DNA from: Sorex araneus
Taxonomy: Eukaryota > Chordata > Mammalia > Eulipotyphla > Soricidae
DNA length: 64,000 nt
NCBI RefSeq assembly: GCF_027595985.1
Contig: NC_073307.1
Span: forward strand, 46,470,094 to 46,534,093
Direction: 5' to 3'
Shown here: positions 35,998 to 48,393 of the stretch, one piece after another
Layout of the letters: each line of letters starts with the position of its first letter
How positions within the stretch are numbered: position 1 is the first letter of the stretch
Notes under the pieces: generated by a model
What the model was told of the DNA's origin: nothing
The model's database searches: none
Seen by the model: only the letters and a program-made list of their open reading frames with translations
Program-made: the position numbers and the translations under genes

Positions 35998-36262
35998 TGG
36001 TTTTTATTTGTTGTGTCTCCTAAACAGTGCTCAGAAAATCTGGGGCCTCACCAGTGAGTCTCAGCCAGCACCCAGTGCATTCAATATTAGAAACCTGAGG
36101 GTGCTTGAGCTTGAACTCTTCAGTACTTGGTGCACTCATCCCTCTTTCCAGTAGTTCTCTGGGACCTCCAGAACTACATCCAGTGAAGCTCCAGGAATTG
36201 AACCTGTATTGGGTGCATAACAGTCACATGCCCTAGGAATAGTACTATACCCTGGTCTCTTG
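35998..36262 (-). mobile_element. Possible SINE, heavily decayed
   Basis: Only scattered landmarks remain (gctccaggaattgaacctg, actataccctggtctct). Confidence 0.35.
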
Positions 36263-36413
36263 GAGGAAATAGTTAGAGGTTGTAAATCCATTCCCAAACT
36301 ATTTCTTTCTCTTTCCTTGAACATCAGAGAACACAGAAATTTTACATCAGAGCCGTCCAACTGCCACATTGAAGGGCTGCTGAAGGTCACTAACACTGAA
36401 GAAACAGGGTCTG

Positions 36414-36447
36414 TGCGGGGGGTGGGGGGGAGGCGGGGGGGGGGGTT
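36414..36447 (+). repeat. G-run cluster
   Basis: Several G runs of 6 to 11 bases within 35 bp. Able to form a G-quadruplex. Confidence 0.93.
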
Positions 36448-36757
36448 CTGACATTCTCAACTTATTTATATGACTCAAGGAAAGAAGCTTCTGAAGTCCA
36501 CTGGGCACTGGCAAAGACAGGCTGGCTGAGGTAGTAAAAGAGCTGAAGGTTGTAGTACTGCTACTATGGCTAGTGCATTTACTCTGAAAGCAAGGTGGTC
36601 CCTTCCCTGAACCTAGCAAGGATGAACATTACCCATCCATAAGTTCCTGGCTGCCCTTTTGATTTCACACAGGTTGACTATCTACGAGGAGTACGTGGTT
36701 CCTGCAAGCCCTTGGGGCTCCTGAGCCAGTCACCCAGCCACTTTTAGCATTGCCATC

Positions 36758-36812
36758 CTTATATCTATCACTATCGCTATCACTATCATCCCGTTGATCA
36801 TCAGTTGGATGG
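36758..36812 (-). mobile_element. SINE type B, 3' tail only
   Basis: atcactatcgctatcact then atcatcccgttgatcat is the antisense tail repeat and adjoining 3' end of type B. Confidence 0.65.
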
Positions 36813-37289
36813 CTCTGGGGGGTTGGAGGGACACCAGTCATAGAAGTAAGGGTCAGAGAAGTCCTGTAATTAGAATTGGGGTGACTAATTTCCAGGTAGA
36901 ATCAGAGGCAGTTACAAATTGGTTTTGTAGAAATCATAGCCATAGGTGACCCGCCTGCCCTGAATCACTCTATAGTCACAGGCAGAGACAGCTGATGTCA
37001 GTGAACTCTACAAACAACAAATAACTATCTGGGACCTGGTCCGAGGAGACCAGCCTCCTCTTGCACTAGAGAGTGATATGCCAATGGCATCGCGGTAATT
37101 GCCCAATATTCCCTATGTCTAAGAAGAGCATCAGAGAGCAGCTGACACAGGGGAGTTGGCTGGCTTCAAGGAAGGCCTTTTGCTTTTCTGGCTCTCCCTT
37201 GGACCAGACGGTTTCAAAAGCCCACCACCAGTGGTCGAAGTTACCTCTTATATGATCACAATTTCTGAGTGTCTAAAAGATAGCATGAG
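36813..37289. other. Intergenic, unassigned
   Basis: I see nothing recognisable here. Confidence 0.35.
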
Positions 37290-37480
37290 GTAACTTAACT
37301 GAACGTCCTACTGTTTCACGGAATAGCCCTATGGAGGTGGCTATCCTGACATTCTAATATTCCAACATGCAAAACTGAAGCCCATCATGAGTATGATCCC
37401 GGGCAAGTGCCTTGCCCGGGATCATACTCAGAGCTGAAGTTAATCCAGGAAGCTTGGCCCCAAGATCTACGCTCCTCACT
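37290..37480 (-). mobile_element. MIR with internal palindrome
   Basis: Reverse-complement MIR: caaaactgaagcccatcat, then aagtgccttgcccgggatc and ctgaagttaatccagg. The normal sequence between the first two blocks is replaced by an inverted copy of the third. Confidence 0.7.
37388..37430. repeat. Perfect 20-bp inverted repeat, 3-nt loop
   Basis: tgagtatgatcccgggcaag (37388-37407) and its exact complement (37411-37430) flank TGC. Confidence 0.99.
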
Positions 37481-37622
37481 ATTAGTATTTATAGCAATTT
37501 AGAGGTGAGGATGATTTTGTGATAGTGTTCTTGCCTAACATATGTGAATCCTGGTTTAATACCCAGCACCATAAATTTAAACTAATTAAAATCTGAAAGG
37601 GTTGGACCAAGGAGAGCAATCA

Positions 37623-37756
37623 AAGGGCTGGAACACATATTTTGCACGTGGCAGCTCTAGGTTTGATCCCTGGCACCTCTTGGGTCCCTAAGCACCTCTG
37701 GAAGTGATTCCCTAAGCATTGAGCAGGAGTAGCTCCTGAGCACTATCAGATGCAGT
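37623..37756 (+). mobile_element. SINE type A, old
   Basis: ggctggaacacatattttgc and gcaggagtagctcctgagca remain. The tail runs into the CA repeat. Confidence 0.75.

Positions 37757-37813
<57 letters not shown>
37757..37813. repeat. (CG)n(CA)n microsatellite
   Basis: A few CG units followed by about 23 CA units, apparently grown from the SINE tail. Confidence 0.97.
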
Positions 37814-37816
<3 letters not shown>

Positions 37817-38013
37817 CAGCTACCACCAAACAAATAAAACAAAAGAAAAAATTCAGAAAATTCTGGAGGTGAACCAATAAAAGATCCAGATATTCTTCCC
37901 TGGATTTCTCCATAAATAGAGTGCGCAGCTCTCAGGTACTCCCTGACATACATCTATGTCAACCTCAGACAGGTCCTGAGAGGCCACTTAGGCTGGGTGT
38001 TCTGGGTCTACCT

Positions 38014-38192
38014 CTTTTTTTTCTTTTTTTTTTTTTTTTGGTTTTGGTCCCATACCCAGCAGCATTCAGGTCCTACTCCTGACTCTGTGCTCAGATATAT
38101 CCTGGCAACACTCAAAGGACCATATATGGTGTCGAGGATCAAACCCAAGTGAGTTGTGTGCAAGGCAAGTGCCTTACTCACCACCCCAGGCT
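38014..38192 (-). mobile_element. SINE type A
   Basis: Reverse complement behind a long T run. gcaaggcaagtgccttactc and cccaggctc mark the head end. Confidence 0.85.
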
Positions 38193-38334
38193 CAGTGTTG
38201 TAAATTCATACTTGGGCACTCATTCAAGGGTCCATAAACTCTCAATTTCTGTGCAAAATGTAGATGTGCATATATAACTCTCAGGGAAAATTTCAGAGAT
38301 TTCTTCATATTTTCAAAGGAGCCTATGGTCTTTC

Positions 38335-38430
38335 ACAAATCAGACTTCTTGGAGAAAGTTGATTAAATTGAGGTCCTGGAAGGGAAATGGACTTGTCCAA
38401 GCATACACAGCTAAGAGAGACAGAACTGAA
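38335..38430 (-). mobile_element. MIR fragment
   Basis: gatggacttgtccaagc-type order: attgaggtcctggaaggg, tggacttgtccaagca, cacagctaagagagacag. Confidence 0.55.
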
Positions 38431-38870
38431 ACCAGTCCCTAGAGCCCCTGATCCACAGGGCTCTTTGGCAGTGTGATACTGGTCTAATTTAGTTCCCTCC
38501 AGTACACCCAAGGCCTGGGTGGAGATGCGTTATGGGGATTACACATATTGTTCACAGGGTTTGGATGTAGTTAGAAAATTGTCATGCTTGTGTGTATCTA
38601 TGAATTAAGCCTCTGCATCAAATGTCTCTGAATTGTTATCATTGATAATTACCTTCAATCTGCCTGTGCATCCCTCTGCTATGGATGAAAAAATGAGATG
38701 AGGGCATTTCACTCAGGTCTGATTCCATCTGACTTTGCCATACCAGTTATGGCCTCTTTAGATGGTTACATGTTGGACATTTGTTCCTTGTTGTTTCAGT
38801 TGAAATCATTAATCCAAAATAACACTGACAAAGCCAAATGATGTAGAATTTAAAAATGTGTGAATGTATA

Positions 38871-39107
38871 TGGAGCCATAGCACAGTGGGTAGGACATTT
38901 GCCTTGCACGCAGCCGACCCGGGTTCAATTCCTCCATCCTTCTTGGAGAGCCTGACAAGCTACTGAGAGTATCCCGCCCGCACAGCAGAGCCTGGTAAGC
39001 TATCCATGGCGTATTCAATACGCCAAAAACAGTAACAAGTCTCACAATGGAGATGTTACCAGTGCCCGCTCAAGCAATTCGATGAACAAGGGGACGACAG
39101 TGCTACT
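38871..39107 (+). mobile_element. SINE type B
   Basis: Head slightly shortened (ggagccatagcacagtggg). The 3' part is caatggagatgttaccagtg. Confidence 0.92.
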
Positions 39108-39243
39108 ACAGCACTACTTCACAAGTTGTTGACCTTGGTTCAATCTCCAGCACTTCACAAGATCCTTGAGCACTGCCAGGAGTGATCCCTGAGCACAGAG
39201 TCAGGAGTAAGCCCTGGGCACAGCCAAACATGGCCAAAAAAAT
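39108..39243 (+). mobile_element. SINE type A lacking its head
   Basis: Starts in the B-box region (gaccttggttcaatctccag) directly after the type B copy. The body is complete to an A-rich tail. Confidence 0.85.
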
Positions 39244-40167
39244 AAACACAAAATAACAGTAACAACAACAACCAAAAAAAGGAATGAAATTGCCCTAAAA
39301 AAATACAGAACAACAAAATATAAATCAGGGAAAGGTAGATAATAAAATAGAAATGAAGTCATGATAATTAGCAGGAACAAAGCTGTGGTGGAAAATTTAT
39401 TATGGCAGAAGCCAAGGGTTTATATCTATATCATGACTTTGATACACACAAATAAAAATTTATCTATATCAAAACATCTTTGTAAAAGGTCGCATGCAAG
39501 AGAATTAACTTAATAACAATCTGGACAAAACAAAAAAAATAGCACAAAGTAGAAATGATTTAATAATTACATGTTAGTTAACTTTGATATTAACATTTAA
39601 TTGGCTGATTAAAATTTTCTGGACTTTTTTGTTGACATTATTGTAGCTTTGCAGTTCAGGGGAGTTAGATATGCATAAGACAAATGTTCTAACTTCTGAG
39701 CCACATGACCAATCTCAGAACTCATTCTTTATAAATATACTTTCTTGTGGTGGGAGGAAAAGATAACGCTGTGCTGACGTGTCATCGGCACTTGGGCTTG
39801 GTTGATCTGCTACATTTGAACAAGTATGAATCTTCAGTTTGAAATACCGCTATAAACCAAGCTTACCTCAATAAGAAAAAGAAAAAGTATTTTTCCTGAC
39901 AAAAATCCACCCTGTTGGTGCTCTAAATATTTGTAGTTATAACTGTGCAATCAAGCATTATCTGCTGCCAGATCTGTGAGCTGGAACCACTGCCTGATTA
40001 AACGCTCTGGGGCAGGATGAAGAGCCAGCATGGGGAGTGCCAGATTCTTGGGCTGGACTTGGAGGATGAGGAAGCAGTCGGTCATTGCTGGGGGCTGCTC
40101 TGGTGAGAGAGCAGCCTGACATGGTCATTCTCTTTACAATGCTCCCTTGAATCACTGGGAAACTAAT
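39244..40167. other. Intergenic, unassigned
   Basis: AT-rich unique sequence. No gene seen. Confidence 0.35.
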
Positions 40168-40390
40168 AGCACTATAGCACTATCATCCCGTTCATAGATT
40201 TGCTCGAGCAGGCACCAGTAACGTCTCCATTGTGAGACTTTTCATTGCTGTTTTTGGCATATCGAACAAGCCAGGCTCTGCCATGCAGGCAGGAAACTCT
40301 CGGTAGCTTGCCAGGCCCTCCGAGAAGGGTGGAGGAATCAAACCTGGGTCAGCAGCATGCAAGGCAAACACCCTACCCGCTGTGCTACTA
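40168..40390 (-). mobile_element. SINE type B, internal deletion
   Basis: Antisense. tcgagcaggcaccagtaacg and ctctcggtagcttgccagg are clear. A short block near 40268 is missing. Confidence 0.92.
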
Positions 40391-40489
40391 GTATCAATCA
40401 TATATTTTTAATATAGGAGTACTGCTATATATTGAGCCACTGATTAAGCAGACTGAAGCAGGCATGAGCTCAGGATTACTTATTTTTTG

Positions 40490-40860
40490 ATTTATTATTG
40501 TTTTATGTTGTTCTCAATAATTGTTTGCACTCAATATTTTAACACCAATCTCACCACCATTGAACCTTCCCACCAACATTACTTTGAATCTTTCCATGAC
40601 CACCCCAGCCTGTCCTTTAGGAAAATGCTAAATAATTTATTTTGTATTGCCTACCATAAATAGTATGGGGTATCACGCAGCTGCTAAAGTGGTCATATGC
40701 TTCTGGAATTCTAGAATTTTTAAATAATTGGTGTTGGGAGGCATATCTGTGGCATGCTGAAGGTGGTTTGTGGGCATGACTCCCACATACCTAACTTTTG
40801 CCATTTAATTTCTTGGGAAACTTGATTCCAAGTTGTTGGGGTCTGGCCAGAGGCACAGCA
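40490..40860 (-). mobile_element. L1 3' UTR, antisense (old)
   Basis: Resembles the 32.5 kb copy: aatattttaacaccaatctc, accttcccaccaacattac, then taatttattttgtattgc. Confidence 0.55.
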
Positions 40861-43324
40861 ACAATTTGGGGGTATCAGAAAGCCTAAAGGCATAAATCAT
40901 ATTCTTTTAGGCAGGTCTTGGCCCTGGCAAATCAACAAAGAACTAAAACACCAAAAATTAAGTGTTAGAGATATGGCAACAAAATGAATTCTCAAACCTC
41001 CAGGAGGTTCACTGGAAAATTCCAATTACTTTCTGATAAAGAGGAGCTCTCTTTCCCTCTTTGTCATCCATATCTGAGGGCCCAAGGATTCTTTCCATGT
41101 CACTTGCTCTCCCATGGGTCTTTTTTCCCAGTCACCTGCTGAATATCATCTTCTTCAACAGAGCTAGGTCACTGGTGTGCTAGAGTTGATTTGCCTGTTC
41201 CCTGAAGCCAATCATTCATTTCAGGAATTTGTGAGAAAGTTAATCACTGTCATTATTAAAATTAAATGATACAAAAGTCATAACCTTATGATGAAATATA
41301 TCACATTAGTGAAGATAATACATCCCTAACTGCATCGTTTTCTGATTAGTAGATTTTCAGTTACTTACACTCAAAAGATGGTTTGTGTTTTTCATTTATG
41401 TTTGGTGTAAATATTGTAAATAAATAGTGGTGAGCTTGTCTTTCTCAGTCCCGATGAGTGACACCACAGTGGTAGCTGAGAGCAACCAGAGTGGGAGCAT
41501 TTGTGCCCAAGGTATTCACTAATGCTACAAATTCAGGGCTTAATTTATGGCATTTACTGAATAGGTTGACTAAAGTTATGCTAATTAAACTTAAAACAGT
41601 GTCATTTTTCACTGTGACATGATGAGCACAACAAACAGGCAATATTCTTTCAGATTCAGCAAAAAGTCACTCACACAACTGGCAATTAAGTGGCTTTTCA
41701 ACCTCTTGGTGGTGTCACTTCATTTTTTTTGTTAAGGAATCCACATCAATTCACATTTGTGTCAAGACACTTGCTATCTACCTGTAATCAAAGTTCATCT
41801 ACATATAAGAGTCCCACATAAGTCAGCATCTGAGAATTAATTGGCGACACAAAATTTATAATGAGTATTTATATTTTATAATCTGCAAATGATGTGCTGT
41901 CCATGCCCTATGTCCATTCATTTCCCTGCCCCCTTTTTTAGGAAGTTCATTATTGGACACATGGACACATATCTCTGACTTCCCTCAAAAGTGCCTCCAT
42001 CTTTGCCCCCAGAACCTGCTACCACCACCAGACTTTCAGGTCAAGTGAGTTCATGCTGGCCCCAGGAAAGTACCCGGAAGCTTGAGGCCCACAGAAAGGA
42101 AGGCCAGTGTTTATAGTGAGAGCTGGCCTCAGAATAGCCTTTGTCTGTTTATGGGCTGTATTTATTTTTGCACCAGCCTAAGGCCTTTGACCCCAATTTG
42201 AAATCAAAGAACAGTATGAACAGTACTTTCCTTCCACGGGAATTGGCCACTAGGAAAGACCTTTGGGGCTATGTAGCAATGCCTGGCCTAGACCAACCCA
42301 GGGTCCTAGAATGGCAGCTCATGTGAGAACTGGAGAGAGAGCGACCACATTTTTATCTGGTGGCTGCCCATCCTGCAGAGAGAAACACCAAAGCCTCTCA
42401 ATAGCAGATGCTTTTAGCATTCCCCAAGGAGAATATGGATTATTTTATCCATGAATAGCCCTGAATAATGCCTCCAGTCCCTCTATTGTTGCAGGAATAC
42501 TGATGGTGCCCCCATCAGAGTCAGACCCTCTTCTCATGCTTTAGATGATTCAGACAGTTTGACCTCATAGCACATCCTGTCAAGTGGACAATATGGACTT
42601 GAAACTGGTTTCACATTCAGTTGACTGTAGGCTGGAAATGCTTACTCGACCTGTTTCAAACTAAATTCTTTACTAAGCAAGCACTCTTCTGAAATGTGTC
42701 AATACACGCCAAGCAGCTAAACGTGATGGAATCACTGGTCCCTGCAGCTGACAACTCTGAGGTGCCCACAGAGGTGAGAAGGCCAAACACCCGCCCCGCC
42801 AGAGTTCCGGCAGTAGCACCCACCACCCACCACCCACCACTACCGTCATGCCAACGGCTCAAACCCACCACTTCATGAATATTCTCTGCAGGAAAGCCAA
42901 TCTGCAAATAACTCCAGGTACCCGGTGCCCAGTCTGAGAACTCTGGTGTGTTTCTTTCTTTTCTTTTTTTCAGAGTCAGGGTGGGTAGCCTGGCCTCAAT
43001 CCCCCATCCTTCTGAAAATCCTGGAGGCCCAGCTGCCGGAGCTGCTGCCCATGTCAACTAATGGTCCAGACAATAGATCCTGACGTCTCTGGACCATATG
43101 GCCACATAGACAGCTGTGTGACACCTCCGAGAGCAACAAAACAGCTGAATACATTCTTAGGTAAGGATTTAACAACCCTGCAATCAGATTATAACAACTT
43201 TCACATAAACGGATTTTCTATGCCTATTGATTTTAATATTGTAGCTTTGTTATCGAATCAATTTTAATTCAAGAATTGTAAAAAATTAAATAAAATGTAT
43301 TAATACAGTAAAAGTCATAACTAA
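40861..43324. other. Intergenic, unassigned
   Basis: About 2.4 kb without a recognisable repeat or gene. The 133-codon minus-strand frame at 42656-43057 has no motif. Confidence 0.35.
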
Positions 43325-43440
43325 TCTTAGAGATCATGAGCCAGTCACTAGTATGAGCATTTATGAATATTAGTTCATCAATCCTCAAAACAATATCCAA
43401 TGTTAGAGGATATTGCTGTCATTTTAATAAGGATGAAAAC
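43325..43440 (-). mobile_element. MIR fragment
   Basis: atcaatcctcaaaacaatat and ttttaataaggatgaaaac follow reverse-complement MIR order. Confidence 0.6.
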
Positions 43441-43476
43441 AAGGGACTAAGAATCCAGAAGCTTTTCTGAAGCCAC

Positions 43477-43721
43477 TGTCACTGTCATCCCATTGCTCAT
43501 AGATTTGTTCGAGTAACGATGCACCAGTAACGTCTCTCATTGAGAGACCTATTGTTACTGTTTTTGGCATATCCAATACACACGGGTAGCTTGCCAGGCT
43601 CTTCTGTGCGGGCATGATACTCTCAGTAGCTTGCCGGGCTCTCAGAGAGGGGCGGAGGAATCGAATACTGGTCGGCCGTGTGAAAGGCGAACACCCAACC
43701 GCTGTGCTATCGCTCCAGCCC
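43477..43721 (-). mobile_element. SINE type B with exact TSD
   Basis: Full-length antisense copy. TSD tctgaagccac at 43466-43476 and 43722-43732. The tail repeat (tgtcactgtcatccc) is at the left. Confidence 0.96.
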
Positions 43722-44220
43722 TCTGAAGCCACATACTTGATAATTACTAGTATTGTTCAGTGATACCATCATTCATTCTCAGCACGGTGTCCTGGTGAAA
43801 AATATCAGTCTTGTTAAAGTTCTAAAAAATTTAGCAGAATTCCAGGTTCTACTTAATGCAATAGTTGCTATATGAGTGATATTTGCATGGCTTTCTTGAT
43901 TCTGACCATTTTAACCACAGAATTTTGGATCATAGTTATTCTCTTACTTAACCTCATTGAACTTGTAACTTCATGTATGCTTTATCAGTAACTGTACTGT
44001 ACCATTTATTTCTGGGCAAGAAGGTATTGAAAAGAGATTTGTGATACAATGTAAGAACAATGTCTGAAGTATAACTTTCTAAATCAGTTCTGAAATGATG
44101 CTAAAAATTATGGAGATGTCTAGCAGTGGACCTTTACCCACCTTTGATTCTATGAGGCCATTTGTAATGATCATGTTGCTCACTGAAGTGGAGTTTATAA
44201 GTGGTGTTGATATTACTTGC

Positions 44221-44336
44221 TTGGATGTCTGGATGTCTGGATGGATGGATGGATGGATGGATGTCTGGATGGATGGATGGATGGATGGATGGATGGATGG
44301 ATGGATGGATGGATGGATGGATGGATGGATGGATGG
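44221..44336. repeat. (GGAT)n with GTCT interruptions
   Basis: About 25 GGAT units with early ggatgtct variants. The Trp-Met-Asp-Gly frames across it are repeat artefacts. Confidence 0.97.
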
Positions 44337-44910
44337 ACAAATATAGTGCTGATTTTCGGGTCAAATAGAACTGCTTTTGAATGTTTTTGTCTTGACTAAA
44401 AGTTCTGATTGCATTATCTGGAAACAGAATAATAACACTTTGCAGTGCAATTTGGATGGTCATGTAATTTACTGAAAACTATTTACCACAAAGTCTAGTA
44501 TAGGTCAGGGACTCAGGAAACAACAATTATTATCCCCAGTCACATCTTCTACCTCCTTGAAATTAGAAATAAACCCACATATCTATAGTAACTCATCCTA
44601 AATATAAAATAACTGCATTTTATTCTGAGTCAATTACTGAGCACTTATCTAAGTGTGAAAACCCCTAATGCCCAATCATTTATAAAGTAATAAATAGCTT
44701 GATTATGAATTTAATAATTCTCACAGCTGACAAGAAGTTGTCATACTCTAAATCCACTTTCATTCATTTGTTCTTTGTTCACCTTCACCAAATTTTTATT
44801 AAGAGGCTGCCATGTGACAAATACTGAAGTCAAATTTGGAAACAAAAAGATGAGCTACCCACTCAACCTCTCTTCAGAGAACTCTCATCTGGGTGGTAAA
44901 CAGAGAATTT
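44337..44910. other. Intergenic, unassigned
   Basis: I see nothing recognisable here. Confidence 0.35.
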
Positions 44911-45075
44911 TTGTTTGTTGTTTTTACCCACAACCAGCGATGCTCAGTGGGTACTCTGGGTCTGTGTTCAGGAATTATTCCTGGAGATTCTCAGGAAAAC
45001 ATATAGGATGCCAGAGATGAAGCCTAGGTCTGCCGCACGCAAGACCCTACCTACTGTACTATCTCTCCAGTCCCA
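44911..45075 (-). mobile_element. SINE type A
   Basis: Reverse complement. ccagcgatgctcagtgggta and ctactgtactatctctccag are clear. Confidence 0.88.
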
Positions 45076-45108
45076 GATAATTTTTTAATACACATAAATA
45101 GTATAATT

Positions 45109-45279
45109 TTTTTTGGGTTTTTGGGTCACACCCGGCAATGCACAGGGGTTACTCCTGGCTCTTCACTCAGGAATTACCCCTGGCGGTGCTCAGGGGACCA
45201 TATGGGATGCTGGGATTAGAACCCGGGTCGGCCACGTGCAAAGCAAACGCCCTACCTGCTGTGCTATCGCTCCAGCCCC
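45109..45279 (-). mobile_element. SINE type A, young
   Basis: Near consensus. The TSD cataaatagtataatt flanks both ends (45092 and 45280). Confidence 0.96.
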
Positions 45280-45295
45280 ATAAATAGTATAATTA

Positions 45296-46684
45296 TTAAC
45301 TTTAAGAGTACCCTGAAAGAAAGGTACAGGGATCTATGAGAATATACCGAAAGGATGATATATGAAAACAGGAAAAGGTATATATATATGTAAATATATG
45401 TGTATGTACTCATAATTAGAAAGGATAAAAAGTGTCAAAAGACTTAGAAAAGGGCAGAGGATCCATCTACATAATCCCCTAAGCTTTTAATATAGGCTCA
45501 ACTTTACAGACTCATAATTAAATCTTGGAAGAGATCAATATGCCATGAAAATTCACAGGTACCTCGATCTCTAGCTGAAAACTCTGGGACACCGTGTGGA
45601 GGGAGGTAGTCCAAGTCTTTTCCTGCTGAAGCCCTGGAAGCCGCACTCACACCCCTCAGTTGTAGCCATGTCAAAGGCTCGATTCCACTGCCTCACTCCT
45701 GAGCACCAAACTGCTAAAAATTTCAGGTACACAAGTCTCCAAGTTGAGGAGTCTAGGGTCTTCCTGGAGTGGGGACAAGAAACCTCCCCTCATCCCATCA
45801 TCCCCCGTACTTCTGGAAGCCACAGGACACCTCCCAATTCGGTAATACTGAAGCCCAGTAGGATTCACCAAATTAAATGGAAAAGTAACATGGAAGCCAG
45901 CTAAACTCAATAAACAAAAACATTAACAAGAAGACTCAACTATGAACAATGGTTTAGTAAACCCTCAGACAATGACTTAATGACCCCATGGTGAGATTTA
46001 ACAATTTTTCAAATTTTATTTTAAAAATTATTTTATATTATAAAAAATATTTATGGCATCAGCCACTTAGTTGTAACAAGCAATATAAAATAAACTATTT
46101 TTTGCCCGCTACTGGAGCAGGCTTGGGAGGTGCTTGGAAAAATGAGGGCAACAGTGGAAGGAAGATCACCCTTGTGGCGGGATTGGTGTTAGAATATTGA
46201 ATACCTGTAATAAATGCATCATGAGCAACTTTATAAAGCACAGTGTTTAAATAAAGGGAATTTCTTTTCAAAAAAAATCAAATAACTAGAAATGCAAATC
46301 CTAGAAGTCATCTTTCTGTCTAACCTTCCCTCCACCCATTGGGATCTCAAGATTATAGGTTAGACAAACATCCTTTCTGTTCATTCCATGACTGTTTGGT
46401 CACTGAGATTACCATGAAGCTGTTAGTTCATCCTGACCTGGGGCAATAACCTAGGAGTATAACAAATGTCACTGGTCTCACAGTATCTGGGCCCACATTC
46501 AGAGACATCAGGGTACTATGAACATCTAGAGGCAGATGTTCAATAACTCCAGATGAATAGACATCTAACATTTTTCATTCATCTACAAGAAAGCATGAGA
46601 ACAAAAATATCACCTTCTCACATAATTTCTGGCCCTTGCAAGATAGATCAGTGTCATAGACTTAATTTCAAATATCATGCCATA
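45296..46684. other. Intergenic, unassigned
   Basis: Unique AT-rich sequence. The 102-codon frame at 45596-45904 has no motif. Confidence 0.35.
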
Positions 46685-46855
46685 GGGTCAGAAAGAGAGA
46701 GTACAGTGGCTAAGGCTTTTCATTCAGCCAACCAGGTTCCGTTCTCAGGACTCTACAGGTCCTCCTGAGCACTGTCAGGAATAAGCCCTGAGAGCAGAGC
46801 CAGAGTAAGTTCTAAACAGTGCTAGCATGGCCCCAAAACTAACTAAATAAATAAA
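46685..46855 (+). mobile_element. SINE type A
   Basis: Diverged sense copy with ctcctgagcactgtcaggaa and a TAAA-rich tail. Confidence 0.75.
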
Positions 46856-47529
46856 TATAATACCATAGATCTGAAAGGTTAGAATCAAGGAGAAGCCAAA
46901 ACTCATTTAAAAAAATCTTTCAATGGATAGTGGTAAAAAAAAATTGTAATTTTTTTACCATGGTAAATGGAGATTTAAGAGAATAAATTTGTATTCCAAA
47001 ATATGAGGAGAGGGTAAAAGTCAGGTTCTGACACTATTGATGTCTATGAATGGAGAATTTCCAACATGGGCATGGGCTTCATCAAGGCTCCTTGCACAAG
47101 AAGCCTTTGGAAGAGGATTTTCCATAACAGTAAAAGTACACAATTCTTCTGTATCTGTGGTCTTTCTGCCATGGCTAGTAGGTGAGTGAGACACACCAGG
47201 CTCCACCCAGCTGCTGCATGACCAGTGTTCATAATCTAATATGAACTCAAGGTCCCTTGCAAATGTCCTTCACTCACCACACTTCTTGCCTAGAACCTCA
47301 GAAATCTGATTTTGTGTTTTGACCTATTGTCATTATATCATTATAAATCTCTTCTTTTTTTTCATTTTCCGTCTGACAAAGATTTCTTGTATACTGTCAC
47401 CTCACTGTGGCCAATGACAACTTCTCAAGACCTCCTAAAAAAAATCTCCGGTTTTGGCATGAGTAGGGGATCTTGAGCATTTTGGTGGTGGTGAGATAAA
47501 GTAACTTTGTACACCAAGACTATAAAAGT

Positions 47530-47686
47530 CAGGGTTGGAATGATAGTACACCTTGTAGGGCACTTGCTTTGCATGCAGCCAACCCAGGTTCGACATTCAA
47601 CACTCTCAGGAGTTAATTCCCGAGTGAAGAGCCAGGAGTAACCCCTGAGCACTGCCGGATGTAGCCCCCAAACAAAAAACAAACAA
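47530..47686 (+). mobile_element. SINE type A, internal deletion
   Basis: TSD aagactataaaa at 47517 and 47687. About 25 bp around the catatggtcccc block are missing. Confidence 0.9.
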
Positions 47687-48040
47687 TAAGACTATAAAAT
47701 TTAACATCATCGTACACAACTATCTTTATAATAATAAACTAAAAAGTGTTTAAGAAGTATTTAATTGTCCCATGTCCCCATTAACACATGTATTTCATAT
47801 ATACAAAATATATATGTTTATGTATATTAAAATAATAGAATGTGTTTATAGTCTGAAAAAAATCTCTCCAGTTCTGTTTGGGAGTAATTGATATTTGACC
47901 CAATTCACCAACTATTCCAGCCTCCTGAAACAAATTTTACTTTGCTTCTTTTCATGATCATGTTCATGAATATATCTGTCTGGGAGGTGCGTCACCTCAC
48001 AGAAACCCAAAATGTAATGAGTTAGAATTCTTATCCTAAT

Positions 48041-48185
48041 ATCAGGATTAGATATTATGAGTTCAAATCTCAACTCAACCTAACTATAGATTTGAACAAG
48101 CTACTTGCATTCTTTAAACTTCAGCAAATATAAAAATAATAGTATCTTCCTGAAATGTAAGATTTCATGAGATAATCAGAAAAGT
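48041..48185 (+). mobile_element. MIR fragment
   Basis: gagttcaaatctcaactca, gatttgaacaagctacttgc and aaatataaaaataatagta follow sense MIR order. Confidence 0.65.
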
Positions 48186-48228
48186 TGTACATAGGTCTAG
48201 GGAAAAATATTCAATAATTCCCACTGTC

Positions 48229-48390
48229 AGGCCAGAGAAATAAAGCAGTGAGTAGGGAGCTTGCCTTGCTTGCAGCCAACCCAGCTTCAATCCCCAGCAC
48301 ACCTATATGGTCCCCTGAGCCTGCCAGGAGTGATTCCTGAGCACCTCTGGGTGTGACGCCCCCAAACTAAGTAACAACAAAAAATAGTAA
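48229..48390 (+). mobile_element. SINE type A
   Basis: Sense copy. tacccactgtc after the tail repeats ttcccactgtc before the head. Confidence 0.88.
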
Positions 48391-48393
48391 TAA

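Noticed and set aside
24771-43721. CRISPR-like spaced repeats
   Set aside because: The repeated units are dispersed SINEs on both strands with TSDs, not a regularly spaced array, and the DNA is mammalian.
44095-44399. Frames with repeated Trp-Met-Asp-Gly
   Set aside because: They are translations of the GGAT microsatellite.
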